DNA of 64,000 nucleotides from assembly GCF_003991565.1 (NCBI RefSeq), contig NZ_CP032819.1:2356001-2420000 (forward strand), read 5' to 3'. Source of the stretch: Butyricimonas faecalis. Lineage in GTDB: Bacteria; Bacteroidota; Bacteroidia; Bacteroidales; Marinifilaceae. This document shows, one piece after another, positions 48,796 through 59,240 of this stretch; position 1 is the stretch's first letter; each line of letters opens with the position of its first letter. The notes below the pieces were generated by a model. That model made no database searches. It worked only from the letters and a program-made list of their open reading frames with translations, and was not told the DNA's origin. A program made the position numbers and the translations under genes.

Positions 48796-50394
48796 TTACA
48801 TATACCTATTCCACCATGTATTCTGACGCAACGCTGTATTTCTTCCAAAAGACCCCGGAGCAATTGCCATAAATACACATCCATCAACAATATCCTGAAG
48901 TGGAATTTCTTTAAACCCTTCAGAAAGCTCTCTTCTCACGTACTCTTCGCCATTACGAAGGACATCAAAATAACGTTGTCTTTCAAATAACAACTCCTTT
49001 TCTCGCTCTTTAAAAATGGCATATCGCAGTTTATCGGCATATTCTGTATCGGCATATTCCGACGCATCATACATTTTTGCTTGCGCCCGAGCTCGCACGG
49101 CATTTAAATCAGCAATAGCTTCATCTCTTTTATTCAAGCGAGAACGACATTCTGCCCGCAAAAGATATATATCCGCCAAACGCCAAAATACAGCATTATA
49201 ATTAAAATGATCAAAACGTCCTTTATTTCCACTTGTCGTTTTCACGTTAAGATCTCTAAAAAGATAAGGATACGCAAATCCCCCAGTCACGTAACGCAAT
49301 GTATCATGGTTCATGGAATCCAATTTCCAGAAATAAGTTTCTCGACGCAAATCTCCCTTAGGGAACCATTTATCAACTGTTGATGCACGAATTAATTGTT
49401 TTTGATCTTTAATGCAATCAAGCCCCGAACCATTAATTTCCACTAGCAAAACCCAATAACAATAAGTTAATGCCCATGAATCCAAATAAGTGGTATAATA
49501 CTCACTATCCATGTTCTTCCCTATTTCATCCCAATAGGGAGCATAACGCATTTCAAAAATACTTTCCGTAGATTTACCTTTAAACACGACTGTACTTACT
49601 TCCTCGGGGGTTGCCACCAAGTGATAAATTCCAGCTGATTGAGCAGTTTCACTGCCAATAATACTCGTACAAGCCTTTTCCGCTTCTTCCCAGTATTCCT
49701 GCTCATTGAAATTCTGATCTTCCGGACGAGCAAACCACTTCCAGCCAGCCTTCATTGCACACAAATGCGCGAGTAAGGCATTCGCGGCACCTTTACAAGG
49801 TACATTTTTGTATTCAGGTACATTTCCTTGTGAATCTTGAATTTTATCATATTCAGGAAGTAATGCTACTGCCTGCCGCACCTCATTAATCGTATAATCC
49901 AAGACTTCGGACCATGAAGATTTCGGGAATGCAGTTTCTAGTTTCGCATCATCACCGATAATCACACAATCTCCCCAAGTTTGCACTAAACGCCAATAAG
50001 CTATCGCCCGATAAAAATGTCCTTGTCCTTTATAAAAATTCTTTCTTTCCTGTGAAACATTAATTTGATCGGTATAGTGTAATACCACATTTGCAGCCCC
50101 TATTAACTCATACCAAGAGGTCCAATATCCACTACGAAATTGAGCGGGGTCCAAATTTCTCTCCGCAAACAAAGTCTCTGATGCCACGGAGTCCGCATAG
50201 TGTCCCATATACTCGTTCCTAGACCCGTGAGATTCTCTCAATTTTTGTGCACATAATCTAACTGCTGCCTCAATATCATTTTCTGTTTCATAAGCATTCT
50301 TAAAAGTAACCGAATTTTCCGGGTTCATATCCAAAAGATCATCACAAGCCATGAAACAACAACACAGTAACAATATAATTAGATTTCTTTTCAT
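48796..50394 (-). CDS. SusD/RagB-family outer-membrane lipoprotein (locus 2)
   Basis: 532-residue surface lipoprotein (signal MKRNLIILLLCCCFMAC, C17) followed by DDLLDMNPENSVTF, the standard SusD start. GQGHFYRAIAYWRLVQTWGDC is the conserved helix of the family, ADIYLLRAECRSRLNKRDEA and IADLNAVRARA are the C-terminal SusD motifs, and EREKELLFERQRYFDVLRNG completes them. It binds the substrate and closes over the SusC barrel. The susC stop lies 5 bases upstream. Ligand unknown. Confidence 0.93.
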   Translation of the reverse strand: MKRNLIILLLCCCFMACDDLLDMNPENSVTFKNAYETENDIEAAVRLCAQKLRESHGSRNEYMGHYADSVASETLFAERNLDPAQFRSGYWTSWYELIGAANVVLHYTDQINVSQERKNFYKGQGHFYRAIAYWRLVQTWGDCVIIGDDAKLETAFPKSSWSEVLDYTINEVRQAVALLPEYDKIQDSQGNVPEYKNVPCKGAANALLAHLCAMKAGWKWFARPEDQNFNEQEYWEEAEKACTSIIGSETAQSAGIYHLVATPEEVSTVVFKGKSTESIFEMRYAPYWDEIGKNMDSEYYTTYLDSWALTYCYWVLLVEINGSGLDCIKDQKQLIRASTVDKWFPKGDLRRETYFWKLDSMNHDTLRYVTGGFAYPYLFRDLNVKTTSGNKGRFDHFNYNAVFWRLADIYLLRAECRSRLNKRDEAIADLNAVRARAQAKMYDASEYADTEYADKLRYAIFKEREKELLFERQRYFDVLRNGEEYVRRELSEGFKEIPLQDIVDGCVFMAIAPGSFGRNTALRQNTWWNRYM

Positions 50395-50399
50395 ATCTT

Positions 50400-53300
50400 T
50401 TAGAATTTAAGCGTTAAACCTAATGTCCATTTTCGGGCTAACGGGTAATTCCGTCCAGCATCATTACCGGAAGTTATATTCACTGTTTCAGGATCTAAAC
50501 CAGAATAATTATCCCATGTAAAAAGATTTTCCCCACTAGCAAATACACGCAATTCTTTCATCCCCAATTTTTTCATCCATCTCTCAGGCATCGTATATCC
50601 AACCGTTAACGTTTTCATTTTTAACCAATTGACTTTTTCTACATAACGATCACACTTTGCATTAAAATGATCTAAAAGTGCATTTTCCCAACTCGGGTAT
50701 TCTGCATCATCTCCAGGTTTTTCCCAGAATTTAGTACCCCCTATATCCATCACAAAAGGATTCGCTCCTGATCGAAAATTATTAAATGGAAGAGTATTTA
50801 TCACATGACGTCCCAGCTGATAAACCACGGAAAAAGCCATATCCCAATTTTTCCATCGCAATTCATTAACAATTCCTCCATTGCAAAAAGGTAAAGCACT
50901 ACCCGCATACACAAGATCCTTATAGTCACAAACGCCATCTCCATTCACATCCACAAATTTCAAATCACCCGGTTTAAAATAAAGTGTGGGATCTCCTCCA
51001 TGTGTATAACTTCTCCATCCCTGACTATTATTATATTCAATAGGTAATTCATTTTGCTCATTCACAAATCCATTCGTCTTCATCACGTAAATACCATTTA
51101 GCGGTTTACCGATGATCCAACCATTTTCATCAAAGCCACTATACGATTTGCGGAAACGGTTCCAATTCTTTGCCCAATTAACAGATACTCTCCAATACAA
51201 ATCCGGCTTAGAAAGAATATCTCCTTTGACTAAAATTTCCACTCCCTCGTTTGAGATTGCGGCAGCATTACGCCACTGTAATGAATACATATTGGGAGAA
51301 GATAGTGGCACCTGCATTAACATGTCATCCGTATAACGGTAATAATAATCCAAGACTACTCCTAAACGATAGTTAAAAAAATCCAGATCTAATCCAATAT
51401 CGTACTGATCCGTATTTTCCCATGAAAGGTCTTCATTATACATTCCGTCAAGGAAGTTGGGCGTCAACGTACCATTGCCTTCGTAATTAGGACCATTTTC
51501 AACGATTCCCAATGCCAGATAAGGATAATCAAAATGCATTCCAGAACGTCCCCAGCTAGCACGAATTTTACCAAAAGACAACCAACCTAAACGATCTTTA
51601 ATAAAAGATTCTTCCGAAAAGGACCATCCAACTGCCACGGACGGGAAACTTCCCCAACGATGATTTGCTCCAAATGTAGAACTTCCATCCCGACGATAAG
51701 CCATCGTAAACAAATATTTATCCCGGAAACTATACTCCAAACGTCCGAAATAAGAAACTAGGGCTTTTTCCTGCATATCGGATTGATAAGATTTGAATAC
51801 AATAACCCGTGTTGTACCATGACTCTCTTGAGTTCCATAGGATGGTAAGCCACTTGGAGCGTAATAAATTTTATTACTAGGCGAATTCTTCGCGTAACCT
51901 CCATTATATTCCATTTGGTCATATTGATAGGAAAGTCCCGCCATAAAAGATAGTTTATGCTCTTCTCCAAACTGTTTCTTGTAAGATAACAAATTCTCAT
52001 TTAATACCATCAAATTAATTCCTGTTTCTCCAACACTCAGGGAATATCCATCATTATCCAAATAAGACGGTTGAAAATAATTACGACGAGCTATCGAATA
52101 ATCAGCTGAAAGTGAAGTAGAAAGATCCAATCCATCTACGATTTGATACGACAATTTAAAATTCGTACGCAAACGAATATTACGATTGCTTTCTTTGGTT
52201 CCTCGTAAGTTTTCAAGTGCGGCATTCCAAGCTACCGATCCTGCACCAGGCATCAGCGTACTCAACTCAAACGGGTCTCCAGGCACCGTTTCAACAGAAG
52301 GAGCTGAAGATAACATTCCTCCAGCATTAGTTCCTCGTTTCCGATTGACGAGAGAAGCGTTAAAACGCAAATCCACATTAAAACGTTTTACCGGTATTAC
52401 ATTCAGATTGGCATTTAAATCCACCCTTTTGTAACCGGTACCCTTTAAAATTCCTCCCTCATCATAATACCCTAAACCCAAACCGTACATCATGCGTTCA
52501 CTTCCACCATAGGCTTGAATATTAGCATTCATGATTTTGGCTGTTTCATAATACATCGGGAAAAAATTCGTAGCATTATTATAGAAAGGATTCAAACTAT
52601 CCTGCCGCCATAGTCCATTATTCGTGTCCGTTCCCGGAGCCGGTATCCAATACCCATCTATCGATCCTTTACGTGTATCATAAACTTCTTTCAAGGAAAC
52701 AGGATATCTATACATTTTTGTTTCAGGATCCAAATAAGCAACAAAACTTCTTTGAGTCGCCAACAAACGCATCTCTCGTTCCAAGCGACCGATTGTCACT
52801 CCCGGAAGACGAGGTAATTGGCCCCAACTTTGAGAAACATTCACAGAAAAAGTAGCATCTTGTTCTTTTTTCCCCTTTTTTGTCGTCACAATAATTACAC
52901 CATTAGCCGCACGAGAACCGTAAAGCGAAGCTGCAGAAGCATCTTTCAATACTTGCACAGATTCGATCATGTCCGGGTTAATATCCGCTAACAAGTTTGT
53001 TCCGGTTACCGGAGAAGAGAACGAGTTCAACGGCACCCCATCAACGACCCAAAGCGGATTCGAGAATCGACGTCCTTGTTCCACATCCAACGAGTTATAG
53101 CCACGAATAACGATGGATGTACCTCCTCCTCCCGGAGAACCGGACATTTGCGTAATATCCATTCCGGCAACACGCCCTTGCAACAAGCTCGCAATATTTG
53201 CCGAAGGAATACCTTTCAAATCATCCCCCTTGATCACGGAAATCAAACCCGTCGTTTCCCGTTTCGTGGTGGTTCCATACGCTACCACAATCGCTTCATC

Positions 53301-53936
53301 CAACGCTTGAACTTCTTCCTCTAACGTGATCCGCAATGTATCCTTGGTCGTTTTTTCTGTAAACTCTACCGTTTTACTCTTATATCCCACAAAGGAAAAC
53401 TCCAACACGCCTTTCGTCATAGGCAAATCCAAGGCAAACCATCCCTTTTCATTCGTTGCCGTTCCCAAGGATACTCCAACAATTTTTACCGTCACGCCCG
53501 GTATCGGTTGTTTCTTCATGTCATACACGAAACCTTTTACCCGAATACTCTTCGCTTGCTGTTGTTCACCTTTCTGCTCCTTCACAATCACCAAATTCCC
53601 CTCTATCAAATAAACAAACGGACTTCCCTTAAAACATTGCTCCAAAATCTCTTCTATTGCCACGTTTTTCATGTCGAGCGAAACCGTCTTCATCTGTTTC
53701 ACGGCATCGCTATCGTACACGAACGTGTAGTCGCTGTTCTGCCGGATATAGCGGAACACGTCCACGAGAGAAGCGTTTTTCATGGAAATATCCATTTTCT
53801 TCTGCTGCGAATAGAGGTTTGATGCGTTCAGATGCATCGTACACACAAATAGTAACACAAACCACGTCTTCATAATAATAAACATTCTAGGCAATTTCCT
53901 TCGACAGAAATCGCTGTTTCTCCATTTTTTTTTCAT
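50400..53936 (-). CDS. SusC/RagA-family TonB-dependent transducer with STN domain (locus 2)
   Basis: Outer-membrane importer of 1,178 residues. Leader and signal to about residue 43; STN domain (about 47-120, KKMDISMKNASLVDVFRYIR ... VIVKEQ); carboxypeptidase-like domain (GFVYDMKKQPIPGVTVKIVG); TonB-box area DEAIVVAYGTTTKRETTGLI; plug with SIVIRGYNSLD and AASLYGSRAANGVIIVTTKK; barrel ending in TLGLTLKF. The start at 53936 (MKKKWRNSDF) matches the leader style of the other SusC; a longer start at 53969 is possible. The STN domain signals to the FecR encoded upstream. The plug is more conventional (RPGGGGTSIVIRGYN-like) than in locus 1. Substrate unknown. Confidence 0.94.
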   Translation of the reverse strand: MKKKWRNSDFCRRKLPRMFIIMKTWFVLLFVCTMHLNASNLYSQQKKMDISMKNASLVDVFRYIRQNSDYTFVYDSDAVKQMKTVSLDMKNVAIEEILEQCFKGSPFVYLIEGNLVIVKEQKGEQQQAKSIRVKGFVYDMKKQPIPGVTVKIVGVSLGTATNEKGWFALDLPMTKGVLEFSFVGYKSKTVEFTEKTTKDTLRITLEEEVQALDEAIVVAYGTTTKRETTGLISVIKGDDLKGIPSANIASLLQGRVAGMDITQMSGSPGGGGTSIVIRGYNSLDVEQGRRFSNPLWVVDGVPLNSFSSPVTGTNLLADINPDMIESVQVLKDASAASLYGSRAANGVIIVTTKKGKKEQDATFSVNVSQSWGQLPRLPGVTIGRLEREMRLLATQRSFVAYLDPETKMYRYPVSLKEVYDTRKGSIDGYWIPAPGTDTNNGLWRQDSLNPFYNNATNFFPMYYETAKIMNANIQAYGGSERMMYGLGLGYYDEGGILKGTGYKRVDLNANLNVIPVKRFNVDLRFNASLVNRKRGTNAGGMLSSAPSVETVPGDPFELSTLMPGAGSVAWNAALENLRGTKESNRNIRLRTNFKLSYQIVDGLDLSTSLSADYSIARRNYFQPSYLDNDGYSLSVGETGINLMVLNENLLSYKKQFGEEHKLSFMAGLSYQYDQMEYNGGYAKNSPSNKIYYAPSGLPSYGTQESHGTTRVIVFKSYQSDMQEKALVSYFGRLEYSFRDKYLFTMAYRRDGSSTFGANHRWGSFPSVAVGWSFSEESFIKDRLGWLSFGKIRASWGRSGMHFDYPYLALGIVENGPNYEGNGTLTPNFLDGMYNEDLSWENTDQYDIGLDLDFFNYRLGVVLDYYYRYTDDMLMQVPLSSPNMYSLQWRNAAAISNEGVEILVKGDILSKPDLYWRVSVNWAKNWNRFRKSYSGFDENGWIIGKPLNGIYVMKTNGFVNEQNELPIEYNNSQGWRSYTHGGDPTLYFKPGDLKFVDVNGDGVCDYKDLVYAGSALPFCNGGIVNELRWKNWDMAFSVVYQLGRHVINTLPFNNFRSGANPFVMDIGGTKFWEKPGDDAEYPSWENALLDHFNAKCDRYVEKVNWLKMKTLTVGYTMPERWMKKLGMKELRVFASGENLFTWDNYSGLDPETVNITSGNDAGRNYPLARKWTLGLTLKF

Positions 53937-54027
53937 ACTTTTGTTGATAACATTAAACAAAATCTCCATTGCCTTGGAGGTTGATATTTAATAAAAAGCG
54001 GAAGGTATGCCAGTACTTTCTGCTTTT

Positions 54028-55179
54028 TTATTCTTCCACGGTTATGATTCGCCCGTTAATTTTAAATTTCACCCGCCCGGTTTTCTCTATTTTCGACAAC
54101 ACGGTCGCTATGTTATCATAGCGTTCAATCTCCAACGAGAAATGGGCCTCCTTAGCTGACTCACTGGCAAAGAACACCTCCACATCATACCATCGCGCCA
54201 GTTTATCCATAATGTTCTCCAACGAGGCCTCCGAGAAATAACACACTCCCTCAATCCAACGCACCACTTCTGCCGCATCGACATCACGAATGACGAACTC
54301 ACCCTCTCCTGCAACTACTTGCTGGTTCGGAGACATGATATAATGGCGTTGGCCATCGGACACGTTCACGCGTCCCTCCACTAACGTCGTTGTGATTGCC
54401 TGATTCTCCGGGTAGGCTTCCACGTTAAAAAAGGTTCCCAACACTTCGACAGATACCCCTTTCGTTTTCACGATAAAAGGTTGTCGTTCATTTTTTGCCA
54501 CTAGGAAACATACCTCCCCTTCCATCTCCACCTCCCGCCGTTCACCGGGGAACTGCACCGGGTAGACCAGTTTGGATTCAGAATTCATCCATACCCGTGT
54601 ACCATCCGCCAGTAACAACTCATATTCTCCTCCCCGGGGAACGATCAGCGTATTGTATTTCACAGGGGTAGAAAGGAGTAGTGAATCCCCCGACTCGTAT
54701 CTTAACCCACTCCCCGAGGCCATGATATTTGTCCCCGCTCCTGCAATAACCACGTGACGTGTTGTATCAGTAATATTCACGAGACTTCCGTCATCCAGAA
54801 TTAATTTAGCCTTGTACTCCTTCACGTTGTTCTCCACGGATCGAGCGATCTGTACAGACGTTTTCGTCTCCCGAAGTTGTAACACAAATATGGCACACAC
54901 GCCTACCACCACAATCGCGGCAGAATACCTCCACCAACGTATAGAACGTTTACGAGACAATTTTTGCTGGAACATATCCCATTCGCCTGTCATATTTAAC
55001 TCGCGCCCCTGCCGGATATCTTCTCTTAGCCTACTCTCGATGCGGGTTACTTCTTCCCGATATCTAGCGGACGATCCTACCCAAGCCTCCAACTCGTCGG
55101 CTTCTTCTTCCGAAATCGTACCGGATACTTTTCGGGCTATCAACCGGGCTATTTTATATCGTTCTGTCAATCGATTCAT
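54028..55179 (-). CDS. FecR-type anti-sigma factor (locus 2), intact
   Basis: 383-residue inner-membrane regulator. The N-terminal 85 residues bind the sigma factor, a transmembrane segment lies at about 83-101 (WRYSAAIVVVGVCAIFVL), the FecR domain includes YNTLIVPRGGEYELLLADGT and RVWMNSESKLVYPVQFPGER, and the C-terminal DUF4974 domain is complete (ASLENIMDKLARWYDVEVFF ... GRVKFKINGRIITVEE). It is the useful comparison for the broken homologue of locus 1, whose visible frame stops at the equivalent of LENIMDKL. It is divergent from its sigma gene across an 80-100 base promoter region and lies 91 bases upstream of susC. Confidence 0.94.
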   Translation of the reverse strand: MNRLTERYKIARLIARKVSGTISEEEADELEAWVGSSARYREEVTRIESRLREDIRQGRELNMTGEWDMFQQKLSRKRSIRWWRYSAAIVVVGVCAIFVLQLRETKTSVQIARSVENNVKEYKAKLILDDGSLVNITDTTRHVVIAGAGTNIMASGSGLRYESGDSLLLSTPVKYNTLIVPRGGEYELLLADGTRVWMNSESKLVYPVQFPGERREVEMEGEVCFLVAKNERQPFIVKTKGVSVEVLGTFFNVEAYPENQAITTTLVEGRVNVSDGQRHYIMSPNQQVVAGEGEFVIRDVDAAEVVRWIEGVCYFSEASLENIMDKLARWYDVEVFFASESAKEAHFSLEIERYDNIATVLSKIEKTGRVKFKINGRIITVEE

Positions 55180-55251
55180 AAATCTATCGCTTATTTTGCC
55201 CCTATAACAACTGACTTTTTAAAGTGGGTGAATAAAATCACAAAAAAATTA

Positions 55252-55259
55252 TACATTTG
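55252..55259 (+). promoter_or_regulatory. Putative -7 box of the locus 2 sigma factor
   Basis: TACATTTG fits TAnnTTTG about 20 bases before the ATG at 55280. The box overlaps the alternative GTG start at 55259, which would then not be in the mRNA. Confidence 0.5.
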
Positions 55260-55279
55260 TGCATACAAAAATTCGTGCA

Positions 55280-55843
55280 ATGGATAAGATGTTGATAAAC
55301 AACAACAATTTTAAATTCTTTTTCCAAGAATATTTTGAACCTGTATTTCAATTTGCCCGAAAATACACGGAAAATGATGCCATTGCCCGGGATTTTACAC
55401 AAGATGCATTCATCAAATTATATGAAAGGCGTAAAGATTTCGAAGTCATTGAAAAAGCCAAATCTTTCCTTTACACGACGACTCGCAATCTTTGCCTGAA
55501 TCATTTAAAACATAAAAAAATTGAACACCAGTATTTCCAAGAGGTAAAAATCGAAGACGAGGAAGCAGAAGAGCAATTTTACCTGGAAGAGGTGACCTAC
55601 CAGGAGACCCTCCGCATTTTACGGGCCGCGATAGATCAACTTCCTCCTCAAACCCGGGAAGTCATTCTTGTCAGCCTAGATGGTAAAAACAATAACGAGA
55701 TTGCCGAAACTCTTGATATTTCTGTCAACACGGTTAAAACTCTAAAGAAAAACGCATACAAATCTCTACGCGAAAGTCTCGGTTCACGTAATCTATACAT
55801 CTTGTTGTTTCTTTTAAAAAATAAAAAGACGGCTCATTTATGA
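55280..55843 (+). CDS. ECF-type RNA polymerase sigma factor (locus 2)
   Basis: 187-residue sigma factor. Region 2: FFQEYFEPVFQFARKYTEND, AIARDFTQDAFIKLYERRKD, ARSFLYTT-like AKSFLYTTTRNLCLNHLKH. Region 4: LRAAIDQLPPQTREVILVSL and NNEIAETLDISVNTVKTLKK. It is transcribed divergently from the fecR-susC operon, unlike locus 1 where sigma leads the operon. The ATG at 55280 is preferred over the GTG at 55259, which overlaps a promoter-like box; a further ATG at 55289 is possible. It probably activates the minus-strand operon in response to SusC occupancy. Confidence 0.92.
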   Translation: MDKMLINNNNFKFFFQEYFEPVFQFARKYTENDAIARDFTQDAFIKLYERRKDFEVIEKAKSFLYTTTRNLCLNHLKHKKIEHQYFQEVKIEDEEAEEQFYLEEVTYQETLRILRAAIDQLPPQTREVILVSLDGKNNNEIAETLDISVNTVKTLKKNAYKSLRESLGSRNLYILLFLLKNKKTAHL

Positions 55844-55984
55844 TCACTTACCTCCAAATGAATACATGGATAAAATTACCAACCCATCAAAAACACCAAA
55901 ACTTTTTATTTGGAACTCAACAAAAAAACAGTCCTATTTTTACGTTGAATAAACCATAGTCTTAAATTGCTATTTTCCTCTAAT

Positions 55985-58900
55985 CTATTCATGTTGCTTC
56001 TTTTTTAAATAACTAGAAAATGGCATCAATATCGGCATAAAAAATACTAAAGCTATTATTGAAAATAGTAGTCCCCCGATTGTTCCAATGGTGAATGAAA
56101 ACCAAAACTCTTCTGCTTTCGGTCCATCAATCAAAAATGGGATCAAGCCAAGTACCGTTGATATAATAGTTAATAGCACGGCAATAATCTTATGGTTATA
56201 AGCCTTCACGTAAAGTCGAACCGGGTTAATCCGATTTAGCCGTCCAAGATTTCTGTTTACGAAACCATTATATTCATTAATCACGTAAATTGCCGCATTC
56301 ACCACCAAACCACTCAACAAAACAAGTGATGCAAAACCACCCGTTCCAAAATTTACCCTTGAGAAATAAAATGTTAGGAAAGTACCTATAAACGAGATAG
56401 GAATCAACGAGATAATCACAAGAGGCTGCCGCAGAGACTCAAACAGTATCGAGCAGGTAAAAAAGATTATCACAACAATCAACAGAATTAACCAATATTG
56501 GGAACCTCTATCATCGTACCACCCGAAACTCTGGTTAACCGTCCGGAAACCGACAGGCAAAATAGCATTAATCTCTTCGGTTGTCTTTTTGATAAACTTA
56601 TCCGACAAATCATACGATCCCATAAAATTAAAAGCCACCTGCAACGAATATACCTGATTATTTTTCGTAATTCGTGCAGCAGCATTTCGTTTTCCTATCT
56701 CTCCGATATTAGCATAACAAATCTGCCGATCTCCTGCAGTTAAATAACTGTTCATCAAATGCCACACATCAAACTTATCACGTTCCGAAGAATGATAATC
56801 AATTGCAATCCGTTGATCTTTATTCCGATACGTACCAACTGTTCCCTCATCCATCAGTGCGGCCAAAGTTGAATAACATTGTCTCAAATTCAAACGGTTA
56901 AGAGCAATTTTTTCCATATCATATTTGATATACATCTCCGAAGTCGGTTCTCCTTGCGATTGCCAATAATCAGAACTTCCCAACTCGATTCCCACGTCAT
57001 TCACTCGTTTATTGGCCTTGACCTTCTCGGCCACCATTTCCGCATACTTATACAAACGATCATAATTATACCCGCTCAAACCGATTCGATGTGATTTATG
57101 TCCCAATCCCAGCGAATTGGAAAATCCCCGTTCACTAACACCCGTTGTACTCCAATCGACACCGCCAATCAACAAAGCCTCTCGAATAACCTGTGATTCC
57201 AGATATTGAGGAAAAGTCCCATCCTTGTGTTCATCGGTAAATTCTACCTCGATGGAACCGCTTTTACCATCCACTCGGGTCACGAAACGTTTTATCTCCT
57301 TGAATTTGGCTAAAAAACGATCCATTTGCCACATCTTTTGATTAAGCACTCCGGCATCATCCCCTTCTGTCAATTGAGCAGAGATATAAAGTTTCACCTC
57401 CCGTTCCCGTTGAGAAAAAGTACGTGATGACTGGATAGATGAAAAAAGCCGTAATGTCCCACCAAATACCTTTTCCAATGGCTGGCGTAAAGTTCCCTGA
57501 TAAAAATTACTCCCTATAGTCTTATTATAAAGATCTTCATACCACGCCATCTCTTGTTTTTCTTCCACTCGGTAATAATAATCACTTTTACCTAATTTAG
57601 AAGGTAGCAAATGCACCGGGATTCCAAATGCAAGTACGAAAATGGTAATATATATCCATTTCCGTTTCTGTGTAAAAGTAATATAGCGGGTATAAAACCG
57701 ACTCCACCTCACGATTCTTTTTAAACGCTTACAACTTTTCTTTGCCTGCCGACAACACAACCCGTTATGATCAATAATTGCAGGCACGAAAAAGAGAGCC
57801 ACAAACAATGCCACAACCAGGTTAATAATAATAATCGTGGAAAAATGATTCAACGCACCTTTCACGTAATCGGGCATAAAAAAGACGATCACCAATGAAC
57901 CGATTGTAGTAAGCAATGCTGCCAAAATAGCGATAAAAGCACTCCGATTGTGGTAATAGCTATAATGATCAACCATCACAATAACAGTATCGATCATAAT
58001 ACCCAACGAGACAGCAACACCCGCCAACGAAATCAAGTTAAGCTCAACATCAAACAAGTAATAAAAAATAACGGCTATCAACACGTTGGCAAATAATGAA
58101 ATCGCTATAACAGAAAGATAACGTCTGCTCCGACTAACAATCCAAACAAACAGGAACAATATCGCCAAACATAAAAAAGTACGTTTAACCAATTTCACAA
58201 GTTCCTCCCGTACCTCCTTAGCAGCATCATTCGTGAGTGTCACGTAAAATCCATCCGTCAAATTTGCTTGAATCTTTTCCATTCGCTCTCGAATTTCCGC
58301 GGATGCTTTAATAATATTTGTCTCCGTGTCTGCAAAAATGCTCAAGTAAATCGTATTCAAACCATTGATACGATAAAAGCTGGTTTCTTGTCGCTTTTTG
58401 TAATCAAATTTAGCAACATCATTCAAATAGATAATTTTACCATCTATTGTTGCCAAAGGAGTTTTACCTATATCCGGCCCCAACCGCTCGGTCTCTAATA
58501 ATAAAGTAATACGCTCTTTATTCCCGTCACGATCAATTCGATCAACATCCCCGACAATAGAACGTTGTCCCAAAAAGTTCTGAAGTCCCGACACGATAAC
58601 ATTAGATTCAAGACCATACCGCTGCAATTCTATCGGGTTATACTCAATATCCAGATAAAGTGGCATAGCCCCCCCGACCGACACATCCCGCACGTAATCG
58701 ATCTGTGTTAAATAAGGTTTAATATTACGCTCGACATAGTCTTTTATATTAGCGGGGTCCATATCGGCATTGATGATATAAGACAAGACCTGTCGTGTGT
58801 TCTGTCGAAGCCCTCCCCCGATATTTCCTCCTTGTAAATAAAGACCACCCACACCCTCCGGTAATTTCCCGGCAATCTGTTTCAGCAATGATGATATTTC

Positions 58901-59236
58901 AAAACGCACGGCCGATACGTTAGCTTTCTCCTTGAGCACGACAGTCACTCTTCCGTTTCCTCGTGATGACACGGAAGAAGTTTTCTCCACGCCCACCACC
59001 GAGGCAACCAATCCCTCCACTTTAGAAGTAATTTCCTGCTCTATGACCCGTTGTGATGCCCCGGGCCAACTAAACGAGATACTCAACCTTTTCCCCTGTT
59101 CCGAGGATGGATGGTAAGAGATTCGTAACAGAGGTATCAAAGCACCTCCCACCACCATCAACACCGCCATTATCAAAATAAGTGAAAAGGTGGGAATACG
59201 TTCTAAAAATCCCTTTTTCTTTATATCATTACTCAT
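55985..59236 (-). CDS. RND-family efflux permease, second of a tandem pair
   Basis: Inner-membrane proton-driven permease of 1,083 residues with the RND layout of 12 helices and two large periplasmic loops. N-terminal helix TFSLILIMAVLMVVGGALIP, PGASQRVIEQEITSKVEGLV as first porter motif, helix 4 VAVSLGIMIDTVIVMVDHYS and helix 10 LSGLVVNAAIYVINEYNG. The proton-relay pair of AcrB (two adjacent D in helix 4, K in helix 10) is only partly present: D is followed by T, and the K position is N/A. It lies 4 bases after the other permease, so the two may form a mixed trimer as MdtB/MdtC do. Substrate unknown. Confidence 0.9.
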   Translation of the reverse strand: MSNDIKKKGFLERIPTFSLILIMAVLMVVGGALIPLLRISYHPSSEQGKRLSISFSWPGASQRVIEQEITSKVEGLVASVVGVEKTSSVSSRGNGRVTVVLKEKANVSAVRFEISSLLKQIAGKLPEGVGGLYLQGGNIGGGLRQNTRQVLSYIINADMDPANIKDYVERNIKPYLTQIDYVRDVSVGGAMPLYLDIEYNPIELQRYGLESNVIVSGLQNFLGQRSIVGDVDRIDRDGNKERITLLLETERLGPDIGKTPLATIDGKIIYLNDVAKFDYKKRQETSFYRINGLNTIYLSIFADTETNIIKASAEIRERMEKIQANLTDGFYVTLTNDAAKEVREELVKLVKRTFLCLAILFLFVWIVSRSRRYLSVIAISLFANVLIAVIFYYLFDVELNLISLAGVAVSLGIMIDTVIVMVDHYSYYHNRSAFIAILAALLTTIGSLVIVFFMPDYVKGALNHFSTIIIINLVVALFVALFFVPAIIDHNGLCCRQAKKSCKRLKRIVRWSRFYTRYITFTQKRKWIYITIFVLAFGIPVHLLPSKLGKSDYYYRVEEKQEMAWYEDLYNKTIGSNFYQGTLRQPLEKVFGGTLRLFSSIQSSRTFSQREREVKLYISAQLTEGDDAGVLNQKMWQMDRFLAKFKEIKRFVTRVDGKSGSIEVEFTDEHKDGTFPQYLESQVIREALLIGGVDWSTTGVSERGFSNSLGLGHKSHRIGLSGYNYDRLYKYAEMVAEKVKANKRVNDVGIELGSSDYWQSQGEPTSEMYIKYDMEKIALNRLNLRQCYSTLAALMDEGTVGTYRNKDQRIAIDYHSSERDKFDVWHLMNSYLTAGDRQICYANIGEIGKRNAAARITKNNQVYSLQVAFNFMGSYDLSDKFIKKTTEEINAILPVGFRTVNQSFGWYDDRGSQYWLILLIVVIIFFTCSILFESLRQPLVIISLIPISFIGTFLTFYFSRVNFGTGGFASLVLLSGLVVNAAIYVINEYNGFVNRNLGRLNRINPVRLYVKAYNHKIIAVLLTIISTVLGLIPFLIDGPKAEEFWFSFTIGTIGGLLFSIIALVFFMPILMPFSSYLKKKQHE

Positions 59237-59240
59237 AAAA

